Below, piece after piece: positions 21,676 through 31,492 of a stretch of DNA of 64,000 nucleotides (positions within the stretch are counted from its first letter, which is position 1; every line of letters begins with the position of its first letter). The notes beneath the pieces were generated by a model. That model ran no database searches. It was not told the DNA's origin and saw only the letters and a program-made list of their open reading frames with translations. The translations under genes and the position numbers were made by a program. The DNA comes from Rhabdophis nuchalis (lineage: Eukaryota > Chordata > Lepidosauria > Squamata > Natricidae), in the NCBI GenBank assembly GCA_039707465.1, contig CM077648.1, positions 18,094,619-18,158,618 on the forward strand, given 5' to 3'.

Positions 21676-22395
21676 TATAAATAAATAATAAATAAATAAA
21701 TTTTTATTTATAGCCCGCTCTCTCTCCCCAGAGGGACTCGAGGCGGGGCACAGGAGAATTAAAAAACAATAAACACAAACAGAGTACAAAATTTAAAATC
21801 ACAATTAAACATATCCTGCGCTAAAAACATCTATAAAAACTAAAAACTGTCCCTAAAACCCCTTAACACTATAAATTAATTAAAATTACCCTAGGCCAGC
21901 CAAACGGAAGAAATGAGTTTTTAAAAGCTGTCGGAAGGAGCGAAGATCAGTGGTCGTTCTAATATCGGGGGGAAGGTCGTTCCAGAGGGTCGGGCCCGCC
22001 ACAGAGAAGGCCCTTCCCCTGGACGTCACCCGCTGGCACAGCCTAGTGGACGGCACCCGGAGAAGTCCCTCTCTGTGGGAGCGAATCGGTCGCAGGGATG
22101 TATGAGGCAGAATGCGATCCCGCAGATAGCTAGGTCCCGTGCCATGGAGCACTTTAAAGATGGTAACTAACACCTTGAAGTGCACCCGAAAGACGACAGG
22201 CAGCCAGTGCAGCTCGCGCAGGAGCGGTGTTACATGGGAGAACCTAGAGGCTCCCATAACTGCCCGCGCGGCTGCATTCTGGACTAGCTGAAGCCTTCGG
22301 GTGCACCTCAAGGGGAGCCCCATGTAGAGAGAGTTGCAATAGTCCAGCCGGGATGTCACGAGGGCATGAGTGACTGTGCAAAGGGATGACTTCAT
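21676..22395 (-). mobile_element. L2-type LINE 3' fragment with intact 169-codon frame
   Basis: Minus frame 21886-22395 encodes LVTSRLDYCNSLYMGLP, RLQLVQNAAARAVMG, LHWLPVVFRVHFKVL, FKVLHGTGPSYLRDRIL and RGRAFSVAGPTLWNDLP. This is the post-reverse-transcriptase (thumb and C-terminal) region of L2-clade ORF2. The 3' UTR contains CCCGCTCTCTCTCCCCAGAG (plus strand) and an AAATAAAT tail at 21680-21702. The catalytic YxDD region is absent by 5' truncation. It is the best-preserved L2 frame in the window. Confidence 0.88.
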
Positions 22396-22854
22396 CCATT
22401 GGTTTCATGTGGGTATTAGAAGTAAGAGTGTCAAACTCTAAGGCAGCCACAAATAAGGAACTAAGAACTTATCATTCTGTCCCCACCAATACTAAATTGA
22501 ACCAATCTAAGAAAAAGAAAAGAAAAAAGCCACTGTAACACCATGCCTCTTCCACCTTTAAGAAGGTCCCCAATCCCAATTTGCATCATAGTCCATTTTT
22601 GTCTCTTGAGAAGCTCCTCATCCTGGAGCTTAATTATCTTATTCATCCATTTACCCTTAAAGTATATTATACTGAACATCCAAGACTACTACTGCCTTGT
22701 ACATTGTTACTTGCAGAGGTGGAGTTTTATTGGCTTGGACCAGATTGTCCGAACCGGTAGTGGAAATCACAGGTGGCTCCACTCACCTGTGCCAGGCTCT
22801 ATGGCATCCCATTTAGGTCATTCTTCTGCCAAAAGCGTGTGTGCAGAAGGATAA

Positions 22855-23192
22855 TGTTATATCCTCGACCTGCGACCGGTCTCGAGATACGACCGGCCGC
22901 AGATCTTCCAAGCTGCCTCTAGGAGCCTTGGTAACAGACAGTAGCAAGGCAGCCAACTGACAGACGCGCCTGATTGGCTGCGGCGCGCCTGGCCCTTGCT
23001 GCAGCCTGATTGGCTCCCCCTTTGACAGCTCCAAATATAAAGAGCTGTCAAAGCGCGGGAGTCCCCGTCTACCGCCTATTTCTTTTACTGAACCTATCTT
23101 TTCTGTAAGCTTGCCTAGCTAATAAAGGCTGTTGTTTTTGAGTAAACCTGGCTCGGACTCCCTCCATTCTCCACCGTGCAGAGAATCTAACA
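22855..23192 (+). repeat. 5' LTR of the Gypsy element
   Basis: 338 bp, starts TGTTATATCCTCGACC and ends GAGAATCTAACA. Promoter-like features are two inverted CCAAT boxes (ATTGG at 22973 and 23009) and a TATA-like box (AAATATAAAGA near 23033). A polyadenylation signal AATAAA is at 23121-23126, followed by a TGTTGTTTTTG run, so the R/U5 region begins after the TATA box. The GC content is far above the flanking DNA. Confidence 0.95.
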
Positions 23193-23215
23193 CTGGCGAC
23201 GAGGGCTGGGGCCAG
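23193..23215 (+). promoter_or_regulatory. Probable tRNA primer-binding site
   Basis: One base after the LTR the text reads TGGCGACGAGGGCTGGG. A TGG start directly downstream of the 5' LTR is the usual complement of a tRNA CCA end. The primer tRNA species could not be assigned by eye. Confidence 0.6.
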
Positions 23216-23297
23216 GCAGAGCTCGAATTGCTGAGGGAAGGGAATTTTCCTCACAAAATTTTTATTACACATTTTTTTCTTTTGCGGTACGATCGCT

Positions 23298-26267
23298 ATG
23301 GGTTCCGTTCCTCCTTTCGCTCCGTTCGACTCGGCGAAGGAGTCCTGGGTGTCCTTTATGGCACGATTCGAATGCTTCGTGCTGGCAAATGACTACGGGG
23401 CGCTGCCCCCGGCGCGAAAATTGGGCCATTTCCTCGGCTGCGGCGGCACGGAGTTGTTCGCCACAGCCCGCACTGTGGCCGCACCGGCCGAAGTATATGA
23501 TGTGCCGTGGGACACGTTAATCGAACGACTCAGGGCCCACTACGCCCCGGTGCCGTCTAAAATGACCCACCGCTTCGCTTTCAGGAAGTGCCTCCAGAAG
23601 CCTGACCAGTCGGTGGCCGAATTCCTGAAGGCGCTCCGCATGGCCGCTATTCCGTGCGTCTTCGCCGCGGAATTCTTGGCCGAGTCCCTGCTGGAACAAT
23701 TCATCTGGGGCCTCAGAGAAGTCCGCCTCAGAAGGCGCCTGCTGGCCCGAGCTGAGCTAACCTTGGAACAGGCTGTAGACGAGGCTCGGGCATTCGAGAT
23801 GTCCGAGTCCTCGGCCCTGGACAGAGACTCTGACCGCCACCCAGCCGCACGCGCGTGCCTGGTAGAGGAGGACGAGGACCCTGACGAGGACCCTGACGTG
23901 GATGACCAGGTCGCCTACATTAGGCCCACCGGCCGCAAGCCGCCCATGCCGGCTGCCTACCGATGTCTGGGCTGCCGGGGTAAGCACCCTCGAGCCGATT
24001 GCCCGTTCAAGGAAACCATCTGCCGCCGCTGTGGCCGAAAGGGGCACCTGGCCGCAGCTTGCCGCGCCGCCGCGCCCGCAGAAGACCTACCCTCCCCCGA
24101 GCCCCAACGCCGCTCCGGAGAGGACCGTAGAAGACCAGCGGCCAACCCACCCACCCAACGCCGCCGGGGCAGACGCCAGCAGCCGCAGCCGTCCGGCTGT
24201 TTTGCCTTGACCGACGACAACTCCCCGCTGGAAGCCCGGCCCGACCGTACGCGGCTCAGGACAGTTGTGAAGCTGGAGGGGGTGGGGGTCCGCATGGAGG
24301 TGGACTCTGGCTCGTCTCGGTCCATTATTTCCCGGGCTCAGTTGGCCAAGCTACGCCCCGGGTTTTCCTTAGATGAATTGTCCCCCCCACTCACTGTTCT
24401 GAGGGACTATCAGGGATCATCTATCCCCACCCTGGGCCAGATTTCCCTGGGGGTGGAGTACGGGGGTTTCAAGGGGCCCTTGCCTATTCTGGTGGTTTCT
24501 GACCCCCTGGCGGCCATCATCGGCCTGGATTGGTTTCCCGCCCTTGGCCTGTCAGTGCAGGGGGTTCATACTATTCCCGCCTCCTCTCCCATCTCAGGAG
24601 TTTTGGAGGAGTTCGCCGACGTGTTTGACAGTCGGCTTGGCTCGTACGTAGGCACCCCTGTCTCCTTAAATCTTGACCCCCAGGTTGCACCCATTAGGCT
24701 CAAGGCCCGCAGGCTGCCGCTCGCCTTGAAGCCCAAGGTTGATGCCGAACTTGACCGGCTGGTGGCGCAGGGCGTGCTCGAGCCCGTTGACCAGGCAAAA
24801 TGGGAGACCCCCATTGTGGTCCCCATCAAGCCCGACGGGTCGGTGCGGATCTGCGCCGACTATAAGTCGACCATCAACCGTGGGCTCCAGGCGAACCCAT
24901 ATCCAGTCCCTGTGGTGCAAGACCTGCTCCATTCCCTGGGGCAGGGCCGCATATTTGCGAAACTGGATATGGCCCAGGCCTATCAACAGCTCCCGGTGGA
25001 CGAGGCGGCTGCGGAGGCGCAGACCATCGTCACCCACCGGGGGGCTTTCCGTTGTCGCAGACTCCAATTCGGTGTGTCCGTCGCCCCGGGAATCTTCCAG
25101 AGCCTCATGGAACGTTTGCTCCATGGGCTCCCAGGCGTGGTCCCGTATTTTGACGACGTTCTGATAGCTGCTTCCAGCATCTCAGAACTCGCCAAAGTAC
25201 TGAGGAAGGTTCTCAGCGTTTTCAGGGGCGCGGGATTAAAGTTAAAGCGCAGCAAATGCGTTTTTGCCGCGCCGGAGGTGGAGTTCCTGGGCTTCTTGAT
25301 AGATGCCCGGGGCATACACCCCACCCCCAAGAAGGTCGAGGCCATTAGGAACGCCCCTACGCCTGCCTCCAAGACGGAGCTGCAGGCGTTCCTCGGCCTC
25401 TTGAATTTTTACGCGCCTTTTCTTCCCCACAAGGCAACGTTAGCCGAGCCGCTTCATCGATTGCTCGATCGATCGGCGGCCTGGCGCTGGGGCAGCCGCG
25501 AGGCGCATGCGTTCGCGGCTGTCAAAGCCACTCTGACGTCAGAGGCAGTCCTTGTGCAATATGATGACAGGCTGCCCTTGACGTTAGCGTGCGATGCCTC
25601 CCCTTTCGGCCTGGGGGCCGTCCTGAGCCATTCCTTCCCAGATGGCTCAGAAGCCCCCATTGCTTTTTGGTCCCGGACAATGTCTCCCACTGAGAGAAAC
25701 TATAGCCAGATTGACAAGGAGGCTCTGGCTATGGTGTCCGGCATCAAAAAGTTCCACCCATACCTGTATGGTCGGACTTTTGCTGTCTTCACGGACCATA
25801 AGCCTCTCCTTGGGCTTTTGGCCGGTGACCGTCCGACCCCCCCCATCCTTTCTCCCAGGATGACCAGATGGACGGAGTTCCTAGCAGCGTATAGTTATAC
25901 GCTGTACTACCGTCCGGGCAAGCAGCTGGGGCATGCCGATGCCCTGAGCCGGTGCCCCCTCCCCAAGGCGGACGAAGAGCCGGTGCCGGCACTGTCCGTC
26001 TTGTCTGTGGCAGACTCAGGCCTGCCCTTGACGTCCTCGGACGTCGCCGCCCGGACGAAGGCCGACCCTGTCCTGTCCCAGGTCTCCACCTGGGTCTTGC
26101 GAGGGTGGCCTCAAGGCGGCGTGGCCGAAGATTTTCGGCCGTACAAGGCACGCCAGACGGAGCTTTCGCTCCACAGCGGCTGCTTGTGCTGGGGGGATCG
26201 GGTCATCGTTCCCCCCCCCTCCGTCACCGGGTGCTCCGGACGCTCCACGCCGACCACCCCGGCATAG
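23298..26267 (+). CDS. Gypsy Gag-protease-reverse transcriptase-RNase H polyprotein
   Basis: 989 codons from an ATG 105 bp after the 5' LTR. Residues 1-180: retrotransposon Gag-like helical region (WVSFMARFECF near the start). Residues 223-255: two zinc knuckles, C223-x2-C-x3-H-x4-C and C242-x2-C-x4-H-x4-C. Residues 320-425: aspartic protease with D336-S-G in place of the commoner DTG, and later IIGLDW. Residues 480-670: reverse transcriptase with LDMAQAYQQ (D557), LQFGVSVAPGIF and the active-site YFDD at 617-620. Residues 755-885: RNase H with D766 (ACDASPFGLGAVL), E808 and D833 (FTDHKPL). Gag and Pol are fused without a stop or shift between them. The last ~16 residues (after VIVPPP) are out-of-frame readthrough past a C run. 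The product would form particles and copy element RNA into DNA in the cytoplasm. Confidence 0.95.
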   Translation: MGSVPPFAPFDSAKESWVSFMARFECFVLANDYGALPPARKLGHFLGCGGTELFATARTVAAPAEVYDVPWDTLIERLRAHYAPVPSKMTHRFAFRKCLQKPDQSVAEFLKALRMAAIPCVFAAEFLAESLLEQFIWGLREVRLRRRLLARAELTLEQAVDEARAFEMSESSALDRDSDRHPAARACLVEEDEDPDEDPDVDDQVAYIRPTGRKPPMPAAYRCLGCRGKHPRADCPFKETICRRCGRKGHLAAACRAAAPAEDLPSPEPQRRSGEDRRRPAANPPTQRRRGRRQQPQPSGCFALTDDNSPLEARPDRTRLRTVVKLEGVGVRMEVDSGSSRSIISRAQLAKLRPGFSLDELSPPLTVLRDYQGSSIPTLGQISLGVEYGGFKGPLPILVVSDPLAAIIGLDWFPALGLSVQGVHTIPASSPISGVLEEFADVFDSRLGSYVGTPVSLNLDPQVAPIRLKARRLPLALKPKVDAELDRLVAQGVLEPVDQAKWETPIVVPIKPDGSVRICADYKSTINRGLQANPYPVPVVQDLLHSLGQGRIFAKLDMAQAYQQLPVDEAAAEAQTIVTHRGAFRCRRLQFGVSVAPGIFQSLMERLLHGLPGVVPYFDDVLIAASSISELAKVLRKVLSVFRGAGLKLKRSKCVFAAPEVEFLGFLIDARGIHPTPKKVEAIRNAPTPASKTELQAFLGLLNFYAPFLPHKATLAEPLHRLLDRSAAWRWGSREAHAFAAVKATLTSEAVLVQYDDRLPLTLACDASPFGLGAVLSHSFPDGSEAPIAFWSRTMSPTERNYSQIDKEALAMVSGIKKFHPYLYGRTFAVFTDHKPLLGLLAGDRPTPPILSPRMTRWTEFLAAYSYTLYYRPGKQLGHADALSRCPLPKADEEPVPALSVLSVADSGLPLTSSDVAARTKADPVLSQVSTWVLRGWPQGGVAEDFRPYKARQTELSLHSGCLCWGDRVIVPPPSVTGCSGRSTPTTPA

Positions 26268-27703
26268 CCCGGATGAAGGCGCTCGCCCGCAGCTATGTGT
26301 GGTGGCCTGGTTTGGATGCGGAGGTGGCTGCCTGGGTCGGGGGTTGTGTCCCTTGTCAAATCACCCGCCCCGCCCCTCCGGTTGCCCCACCCAGGGAGTG
26401 GGACTTGCCCCGGAGCCCTTGGTCCAGGCTCCACATAGACTTCGCGGGCCCCTTCCGAGGCCAGACGTTCCTGGTGGTCGTGGACGCCTACTCCCGTTGG
26501 GTGGAGGTCATCTTGATGGCTTCCACTACGGCCGAGAGTACGGTCAGGGCCCTGCGCCGTCTCTTTGCGACGCACGGGTTGCCGGACATCGTGGTGTCCG
26601 ACAACGGGCCCCAGTTTCAGTCCGCCACCTTCCAGGAGTTCTTGGCCTCGCAGGGGGTCCGCCACGCGCCAGTGGCCCCTTATCATCCGGCCTCCAATGG
26701 TCGGGCTGAACGGGCCGTCCGCTCGGCCAAGGAGGCTCTGGGACGGATGACCACAGGGGACTGGCCCGCAAGGGTGGCTGCTTACCTGTTGGGTCAGCAT
26801 TCCACGCCTTGCCCTGCCACACGGAAAAGCCCCGCCGAGCTCTTGATGGGTCGCCGCCTGCGGACAACCTTGGACAGGCTGCACCCGGCTTACAACGATG
26901 TGCGGCCTTGCAACCTGGGGGCCCCCCCTCCCCGCCTTTTCCTGCCCGGGGACCCTGTGTACGCCCGCCACTATGCAGGGGACACTAAGTGGGTTCCGGC
27001 CACGGTGACCGAGCTAACGGGTCCCTGCTCTTTCAGGGTCAGCCTCCCGGACGGGTCCGAGTGGCGGCGCCACTTGGATCAACTAAGGCGCCGCCCTCCC
27101 ACAGCTGCGGACCCATCGTCGGAGCCGCACCTCCCCGTTGCCCCGGTTGGGCCAATCAAACCGTCCCCTGAGAAACCGCTCGGGGCCTTCGCTTCTTCAG
27201 GCCCGGCCGAACTGGACGCCGCCTTCCGGCACACGCTGCACAAGCTGTCTCAAGCCGAGGGGGACGCGCGGGCCCTTGCCCCTAAGGACCCGCCCTGCAC
27301 AGCCGCGACCAACCGGCATACAGCAAACTATGCTCCGAACGCCGCGCCCCCTCGCCCCGACTTACCAGCTCCGACGGCTCCGCCTCCGTGGGTAGGCCTC
27401 GATGACGTCACCACCTGGAGCTCCACTCCCCGAAGGGAGGAGCTCGCACAGGGGCAACCTGCATCTCCGACGTCTCACCAGCAACTGAGGCGGTCTGGGC
27501 GTTCCCGGCGCCGCCCCGCCTTCTTACAAGACTACGCATGCTCGTGCATCGGAACAGACATTTCCTCGAGCATGCGCAGACCGAGGGGGGAAAGGGGTGT
27601 TATATCCTCGACCTGCGACCGGTCTCGAGATACGACCGGCCGCAGATCTTCCAAGCTGCCTCTAGGAGCCTTGGTAACAGACAGTAGCAAGGCAGCCAAC
27701 TGA
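26213..27703 (+). CDS. Gypsy integrase and C-terminal tail (in the -1 frame)
   Basis: The frame is open from 25952, but element-like protein begins only at about 26213, after the C run. Numbering from 25952: zinc-binding region with H99, H102, C132 and C135 (LHADHPG and CVPCQ). Catalytic core D163 (LHIDFAGPF), D217 (VVSDNGPQF) and E253 (SNGRAERAV), exactly 35 residues between D217 and E253, so all three catalytic residues are present. A GPY/F-like module (TGPCSFRVSL) lies at 356-365, followed by a proline- and arginine-rich tail. The frame crosses the purine tract and runs about 34 codons into the 3' LTR before stopping. It has no start codon of its own at the right place, so expression needs a -1 shift, or the copy is broken. 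Confidence 0.9.
   Translation, partial: PPLRHRVLRTLHADHPGIARMKALARSYVWWPGLDAEVAAWVGGCVPCQITRPAPPVAPPREWDLPRSPWSRLHIDFAGPFRGQTFLVVVDAYSRWVEVILMASTTAESTVRALRRLFATHGLPDIVVSDNGPQFQSATFQEFLASQGVRHAPVAPYHPASNGRAERAVRSAKEALGRMTTGDWPARVAAYLLGQHSTPCPATRKSPAELLMGRRLRTTLDRLHPAYNDVRPCNLGAPPPRLFLPGDPVYARHYAGDTKWVPATVTELTGPCSFRVSLPDGSEWRRHLDQLRRRPPTAADPSSEPHLPVAPVGPIKPSPEKPLGAFASSGPAELDAAFRHTLHKLSQAEGDARALAPKDPPCTAATNRHTANYAPNAAPPRPDLPAPTAPPPWVGLDDVTTWSSTPRREELAQGQPASPTSHQQLRRSGRSRRRPAFLQDYACSCIGTDISSSMRRPRGERGVISSTCDRSRDTTGRRSSKLPLGALVTDSSKAAN
27583..27597 (+). promoter_or_regulatory. Polypurine tract of the Gypsy element
   Basis: GAGGGGGGAAAGGGG directly abuts the 3' LTR, the position used to prime plus-strand DNA synthesis. 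Confidence 0.9.
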
Positions 27704-27935
27704 CAGACGCGCCTGATTGGCTGCGGCGCGCCTGGCCCTTGCTGCAGCCTGATTGGCTCCCCCTTTGACAGCTCCAAATATAAAGAGCTGTCAAAGCGCG
27801 GGAGTCCCCGTCTACCGCCTATTTCTTTTACTGAACCTATCTTTTCTGTAAGCTTGCCTAGCTAATAAAGGCTGTTGTTTTTGAGTAAACCTGGCTCGGA
27901 CTCCCTCCATTCTCCACCGTGCAGAGAATCTAACA
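27598..27935 (+). repeat. 3' LTR of the Gypsy element
   Basis: 338 bp, read as identical to the 5' LTR. Its AATAAA signal is at 27864-27869. It contains the stop codon of the integrase frame (27701-27703). Confidence 0.95.
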
Positions 27936-27990
27936 GATAACATTAGCAAACCGGTAGGGAAGGTAAGTGTATGCTGCCCATTGTTACTTG

Positions 27991-28968
27991 TCATGGCAAA
28001 TTTGTACCAGTTCATAGTGGCTTCTCTTACTTCTCTCACTTTTGTGGAAATAACTAAGGTATATCTCTCTTCTTAGAATTAATTCCTGGTGGACTCACTA
28101 AAAGCTCACAATAAGTGTGATCTTATTGTATAATTTCTTAGTCAAATTGCTCAGCTCTTGTATGGTTGCTCCTATCTTTTTTCTGAAATCAAAGCATCAT
28201 CCAAAGTTTATGTATTAAGATAGGAAGGTACAATATTTTTCATAAAATATTATTTTTTATTATAATCAAGGTAGAATCTTTTTTAATGGTGACAACTTGC
28301 CATTTCTCAGGGAGGCACTGGAGTTTTTTTTTTTTTAAAGAAAACTTTCTTGAAGTTTTTTAAAGTAAATTATTGGTTGAGAATCTTTTCATCACAAAGG
28401 TTGAGGACTAAATTTGGAATCTCCTACAACAAAATCATGAGATGTACCAATGAACCGTGGCTCAAAGAAGCTTTTTTTGTCTCTCATACTTTACATTGTT
28501 AATGTCAGAGTCTACATTTATTGATAAAACCCTTCTGTTGTTGTTTTTCAGCACTTATGACTACAATCTGTTCTTGAGTAGGTGGTAAAGAGGGATATTT
28601 ATCCAAATGTATGGAGAATTATTCAGGTGAATTGTGTAAGCGTCATTGACTCAAGGTCCTGAAAATGCATTAGATAATGTGTGGGCTGGAGTGAGAGGAT
28701 TGAAGGCTATCTGAATGAATTAGGAACATATAAAAATAAATTGTTTTATAAATGGAACAAGTGAAGACAACTTTAAAGAAAGAAAAAAGCTCTTGCTTAC
28801 ATGATAGTTTGACACATTGTTCCAATGGATAAGAAGATTAAAGTGATTTGGTGAAATTTGATGCTGGGTAATGTATAAAAGTATCTGGGCAGCCAGACAT
28901 AATTACTGACCTTATTTTTTATATGTTTGTACATTTGAAGGTTTATCTAAGATACTGTTGATTATATC
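27991..28968. other. No feature recognised
   Basis: AT-rich flank of the Gypsy/hAT nest; no shared repeat and no supported gene. Confidence 0.5.
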
Positions 28969-29105
28969 CAGTGGTGGGATTCAAATAATTTAACAACCGG
29001 TTCTCTGCCCTAATGATTTCTTCCAAAAACCAGTTCACTACACTGCTCAGAAAGTTAACAACCGGTTCGCCCAAAATAGTGTGAACTAGCTGAATCCCAC
29101 CATTG
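28969..29105. mobile_element. hAT-type MITE (CAGTGGTGGGATTCAAAT family, short form)
   Basis: 137 bp with a perfect 8-bp duplication ATTATATC at 28961-28968 and 29106-29113. Ends CAGTGGTGGGATTCA and TGAATCCCACCATTG are near-perfect inverted repeats. Inside, TTAACAACCGGTTC occurs twice. Confidence 0.9.
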
Positions 29106-29871
29106 ATTATATCCCCTGTCCAGAAATGGCATACTTTTAAAAACTAAATTTAAGAAATTAAATCAGATTTGAGCATAAGATCACCAAGATGTGTCCTGAG
29201 TAGAGAGTCCAAGATTCCTTGTAATTGTTTTCCCCATGGAGGTCATTATTCAAGATATTCTTAGATTAATCTCAGAAAATATATCTTCCACAAAGTGCTT
29301 ACGTCGAAGTTGGTTCCTAGGCCTATTTAGATTCTCTGTCAAGCACAATTCTTCCCTAGATGTTTGAATGCGCATTTAATACATATTTTGTTGTAAGTAA
29401 TTTTTATTTAACATGAATTTGCATACTAAATACAATTTGTTGCAGGCTATTTTCCTAACGCATACATATATTTCTGTGTATGTTTTTTGTATCCAAGATT
29501 TATATCTCAAGCTCTGGAAAACTGCTATTTTTGACACATAACTATTCCAGTTTTTATATCACTTTTAGAGCTGTGAATTTGGTGAGCTCAAATGAAAATA
29601 AATTACATTGATTTGTCCCTGAAAGCTTTTTAAAAGGGACTGGACAACCATTTGTCAAAAATGGTATAGAGACTCCTGTTATTCTGTTATTATGGCTTTT
29701 TACTTTGGTTGTATTTTCACTGTGTAACAAAGCAATATTAAGATAATGTTTTTAACCTGTTGGTAGTGAAATTGTACTGATAATTTATTTGCTGCTTGTT
29801 ACACTTTAATCCATTTTTTTTCTACCAATAGGAATACAGGCACACCAATTTCCTTTCTGGTTGCCTGGAAT
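29106..29871. other. No feature recognised
   Basis: AT-rich, nothing supported. Confidence 0.5.
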
Positions 29872-29879
29872 AATTTATC

Positions 29880-30164
29880 TAGTGGTAGGTTCCTACCAGT
29901 TCAACCTGGTTCGGCCGAACCAGTAGTGGTTTGGTGGCCTGGGTTGCTGGAACCAGCAGTGACCTAGGCCTGCCACGCCCCCAAAACGGTTATCCTACAG
30001 CGGCACCATTTTGATTTTCTGTTCTATGCATGCAGAGAACAATTTTCATTGCACAATTTATTTTGTATTATTTTTTAAAACATTTTGCACATGCGCAGAC
30101 TTGTTTATGAGCAAATGCTCATGTGTGCACCAAACTGCAGTAATGCCGGGATCAACCCACCCTG
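29880..30164. mobile_element. hAT-type element (GTGGTAGGTTCCTACC family)
   Basis: Flanks AATTTATC (29872-29879) and AATTTAGC (30165-30172), 7 of 8 identical. Ends TAGTGGTAGGTTCC and GGATCAACCCACCCTG. The interior CAACCTGGTTCGGCCGAACC and GGCCTGGGTTGCTGGAACC is shared with 31557. Confidence 0.75.
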
Positions 30165-31030
30165 AATTTAGCCTACCAGTTTGGGAAAAGGCAGCTTATA
30201 CTTTAGGTTTGCTCATACTTAAAATAAAAATAATTTGGAAGAAGTGCTTTGGACCATGCATAAGTGCAGCAGCTCTGTTATTCACTAACCAGCCAATCTC
30301 CAATGTAACCCTTAAGCTAGCAGCCACTTTTCTTTACGCTCTCATGGAAGGTTGGGGGAGGGGGAGGAGGGGAGGAAATCTTTATTGAATAGCAGAAAGG
30401 TTCTGGGCTTGCCTTTTTTCCGAAGTGCCTCTTCCAAATCATTTTCAAAATGTCCTCTATTACACATACCCCATTAAAGAAATTAAACTGTGAAAAAAAA
30501 AAGATTTTGATAGTTTTGGGGCTATAACGGGCTGTTATATTTCACATAAATGTGTTGTAATTCGTGATATGTGCTGTGGGAGAATTTTAAGGACTGTTTT
30601 AATCCTTCTGTTCACTTCCCACTGCTGCATATTTAAAGATACTTTATGAATGCATAAGTTACAACTGGGTCTACATACCAGAAAGAGTCATTGTAAATAT
30701 TTATGAGGCTGAGTCAGGCCATTTGCTTATTTGGTTCATTTCTATGCTCACCAGCTTCTCCGTCCTGGTGTTTTTACCCAAATGCGAAGGACTCCAGCAG
30801 CCTCAGATTCTCACTTGGCATTGTCAACAGTCAACCGCTGGAGGATGCCAAGTTGCAGAAGACTGAACTATGTTGATAGGAAGTGTGTCATTGTTTTGAA
30901 TAATGAATTCAGGGAGTCAGGACTCGGATACTTTTTTCACGTTCAAGAGATCCTTTATTGAGTACATCCTAGCACTTAGAAAAGTGAAGCTAGCTCTAAA
31001 TTATTCCCACGCTCAGGGATAGTTAAAAGG
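30165..31030. other. No feature firmly recognised
   Basis: A minus-strand AATAAAGGATCTCTTGAACG motif near 30940-30965 resembles the R/U5 part of a retroviral-type LTR, but no second LTR or coding region is present, so no call is made. Confidence 0.4.
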
Positions 31031-31492
31031 ATAATACAAATAGCAGAGTTGGAAGGGACCTTGGAGGTCATCTAATCTAACTCCCTCCCTAGGCAGGAAG
31101 CCCTATACCGTTTCAGACAAATGGCTATCCAACATCTTCTTAAAGACTTGCAGTGTTGGGGCATTCACCACTTCTGGAGGCAAACTGTTCCACTGATTAA
31201 TTGTTCTAACTGTCAGGAAATTTCTCCTTAGTTCTAAGTTGCTTCTCTCCTTGATTAGTTTCCACCCATTGCTTTTTGTTCTGCCCTCAGGTGCCTTGGA
31301 GAATAGTTTGACTCCCTCTTCTTTGTGGCAACCCCTGAGATATTGGAAGACTGCTATCATGTCTCCCTTAGTCCTTCTTTTCATTAAACATTAGACATAC
31401 CCAGTTCCTGCAACCGTTCTTCATATGTTTTAGTCTCCAGTCCCCTAATCATCTTTGTTGCTCTTCTCTGCACTCTTTCTAGAGTCTAGAGT
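31031..31492 (-). mobile_element. CR1 LINE 3' end
   Basis: Minus frame 31103-31384 encodes KRRTKGDMIAVFQYLRGCHK, LFSKAPEGRTKSNGWKLIKE and NFLTVRTINQWNSLPPEVVN. A short AATAC-type tail lies at 31031-31042. The frame breaks at about 31385, and GTCTAGA triplicates near 31480. Confidence 0.92.

Larger units (their letters stand above)
22855..27935 (+). mobile_element. Complete Ty3/Gypsy LTR retrotransposon
   Basis: A 5081-bp element bounded by 338-bp direct LTRs (22855-23192 and 27598-27935) that read as identical. It is flanked by the 5-bp duplication GATAA (22850-22854 and 27936-27940). LTR termini are TGTTA...TAACA. The internal region holds a primer-binding region, a gag-protease-RT-RNase H frame, integrase in the -1 frame, and a purine tract against the 3' LTR. 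The domain order RT-RNase H-integrase is that of Ty3/Gypsy (Metaviridae), not Copia or BEL. There is no env-like frame. Identical LTRs imply a very recent insertion. Confidence 0.95.
22714..27982. mobile_element. hAT-type element split by the Gypsy insertion
   Basis: The left piece starts CAGAGGTGGAGTTTTATTGG at 22714 and the right piece ends at 27982. The 8-bp duplication GTTACTTG is present at 22706-22713 and 27983-27990. The right piece has GCAAACCGGTAGGG, typical of the ACCGGTAG elements of this window. Without the Gypsy insert and one GATAA the element is about 183 bp. Confidence 0.75.

Noticed and set aside
23902..27395. Long frames on other strands and frames within the Gypsy element (286, 152, 141, 136 codons)
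   Set aside because: High GC content makes long shadow frames; only the frames with gag, pol and integrase motifs are real.
30890..30990. Possible solo retroviral-type LTR on the minus strand (AATAAAGGATCTC motif)
   Set aside because: No terminal TG...CA pair, no target duplication and no second copy in the window; the single motif is too weak.
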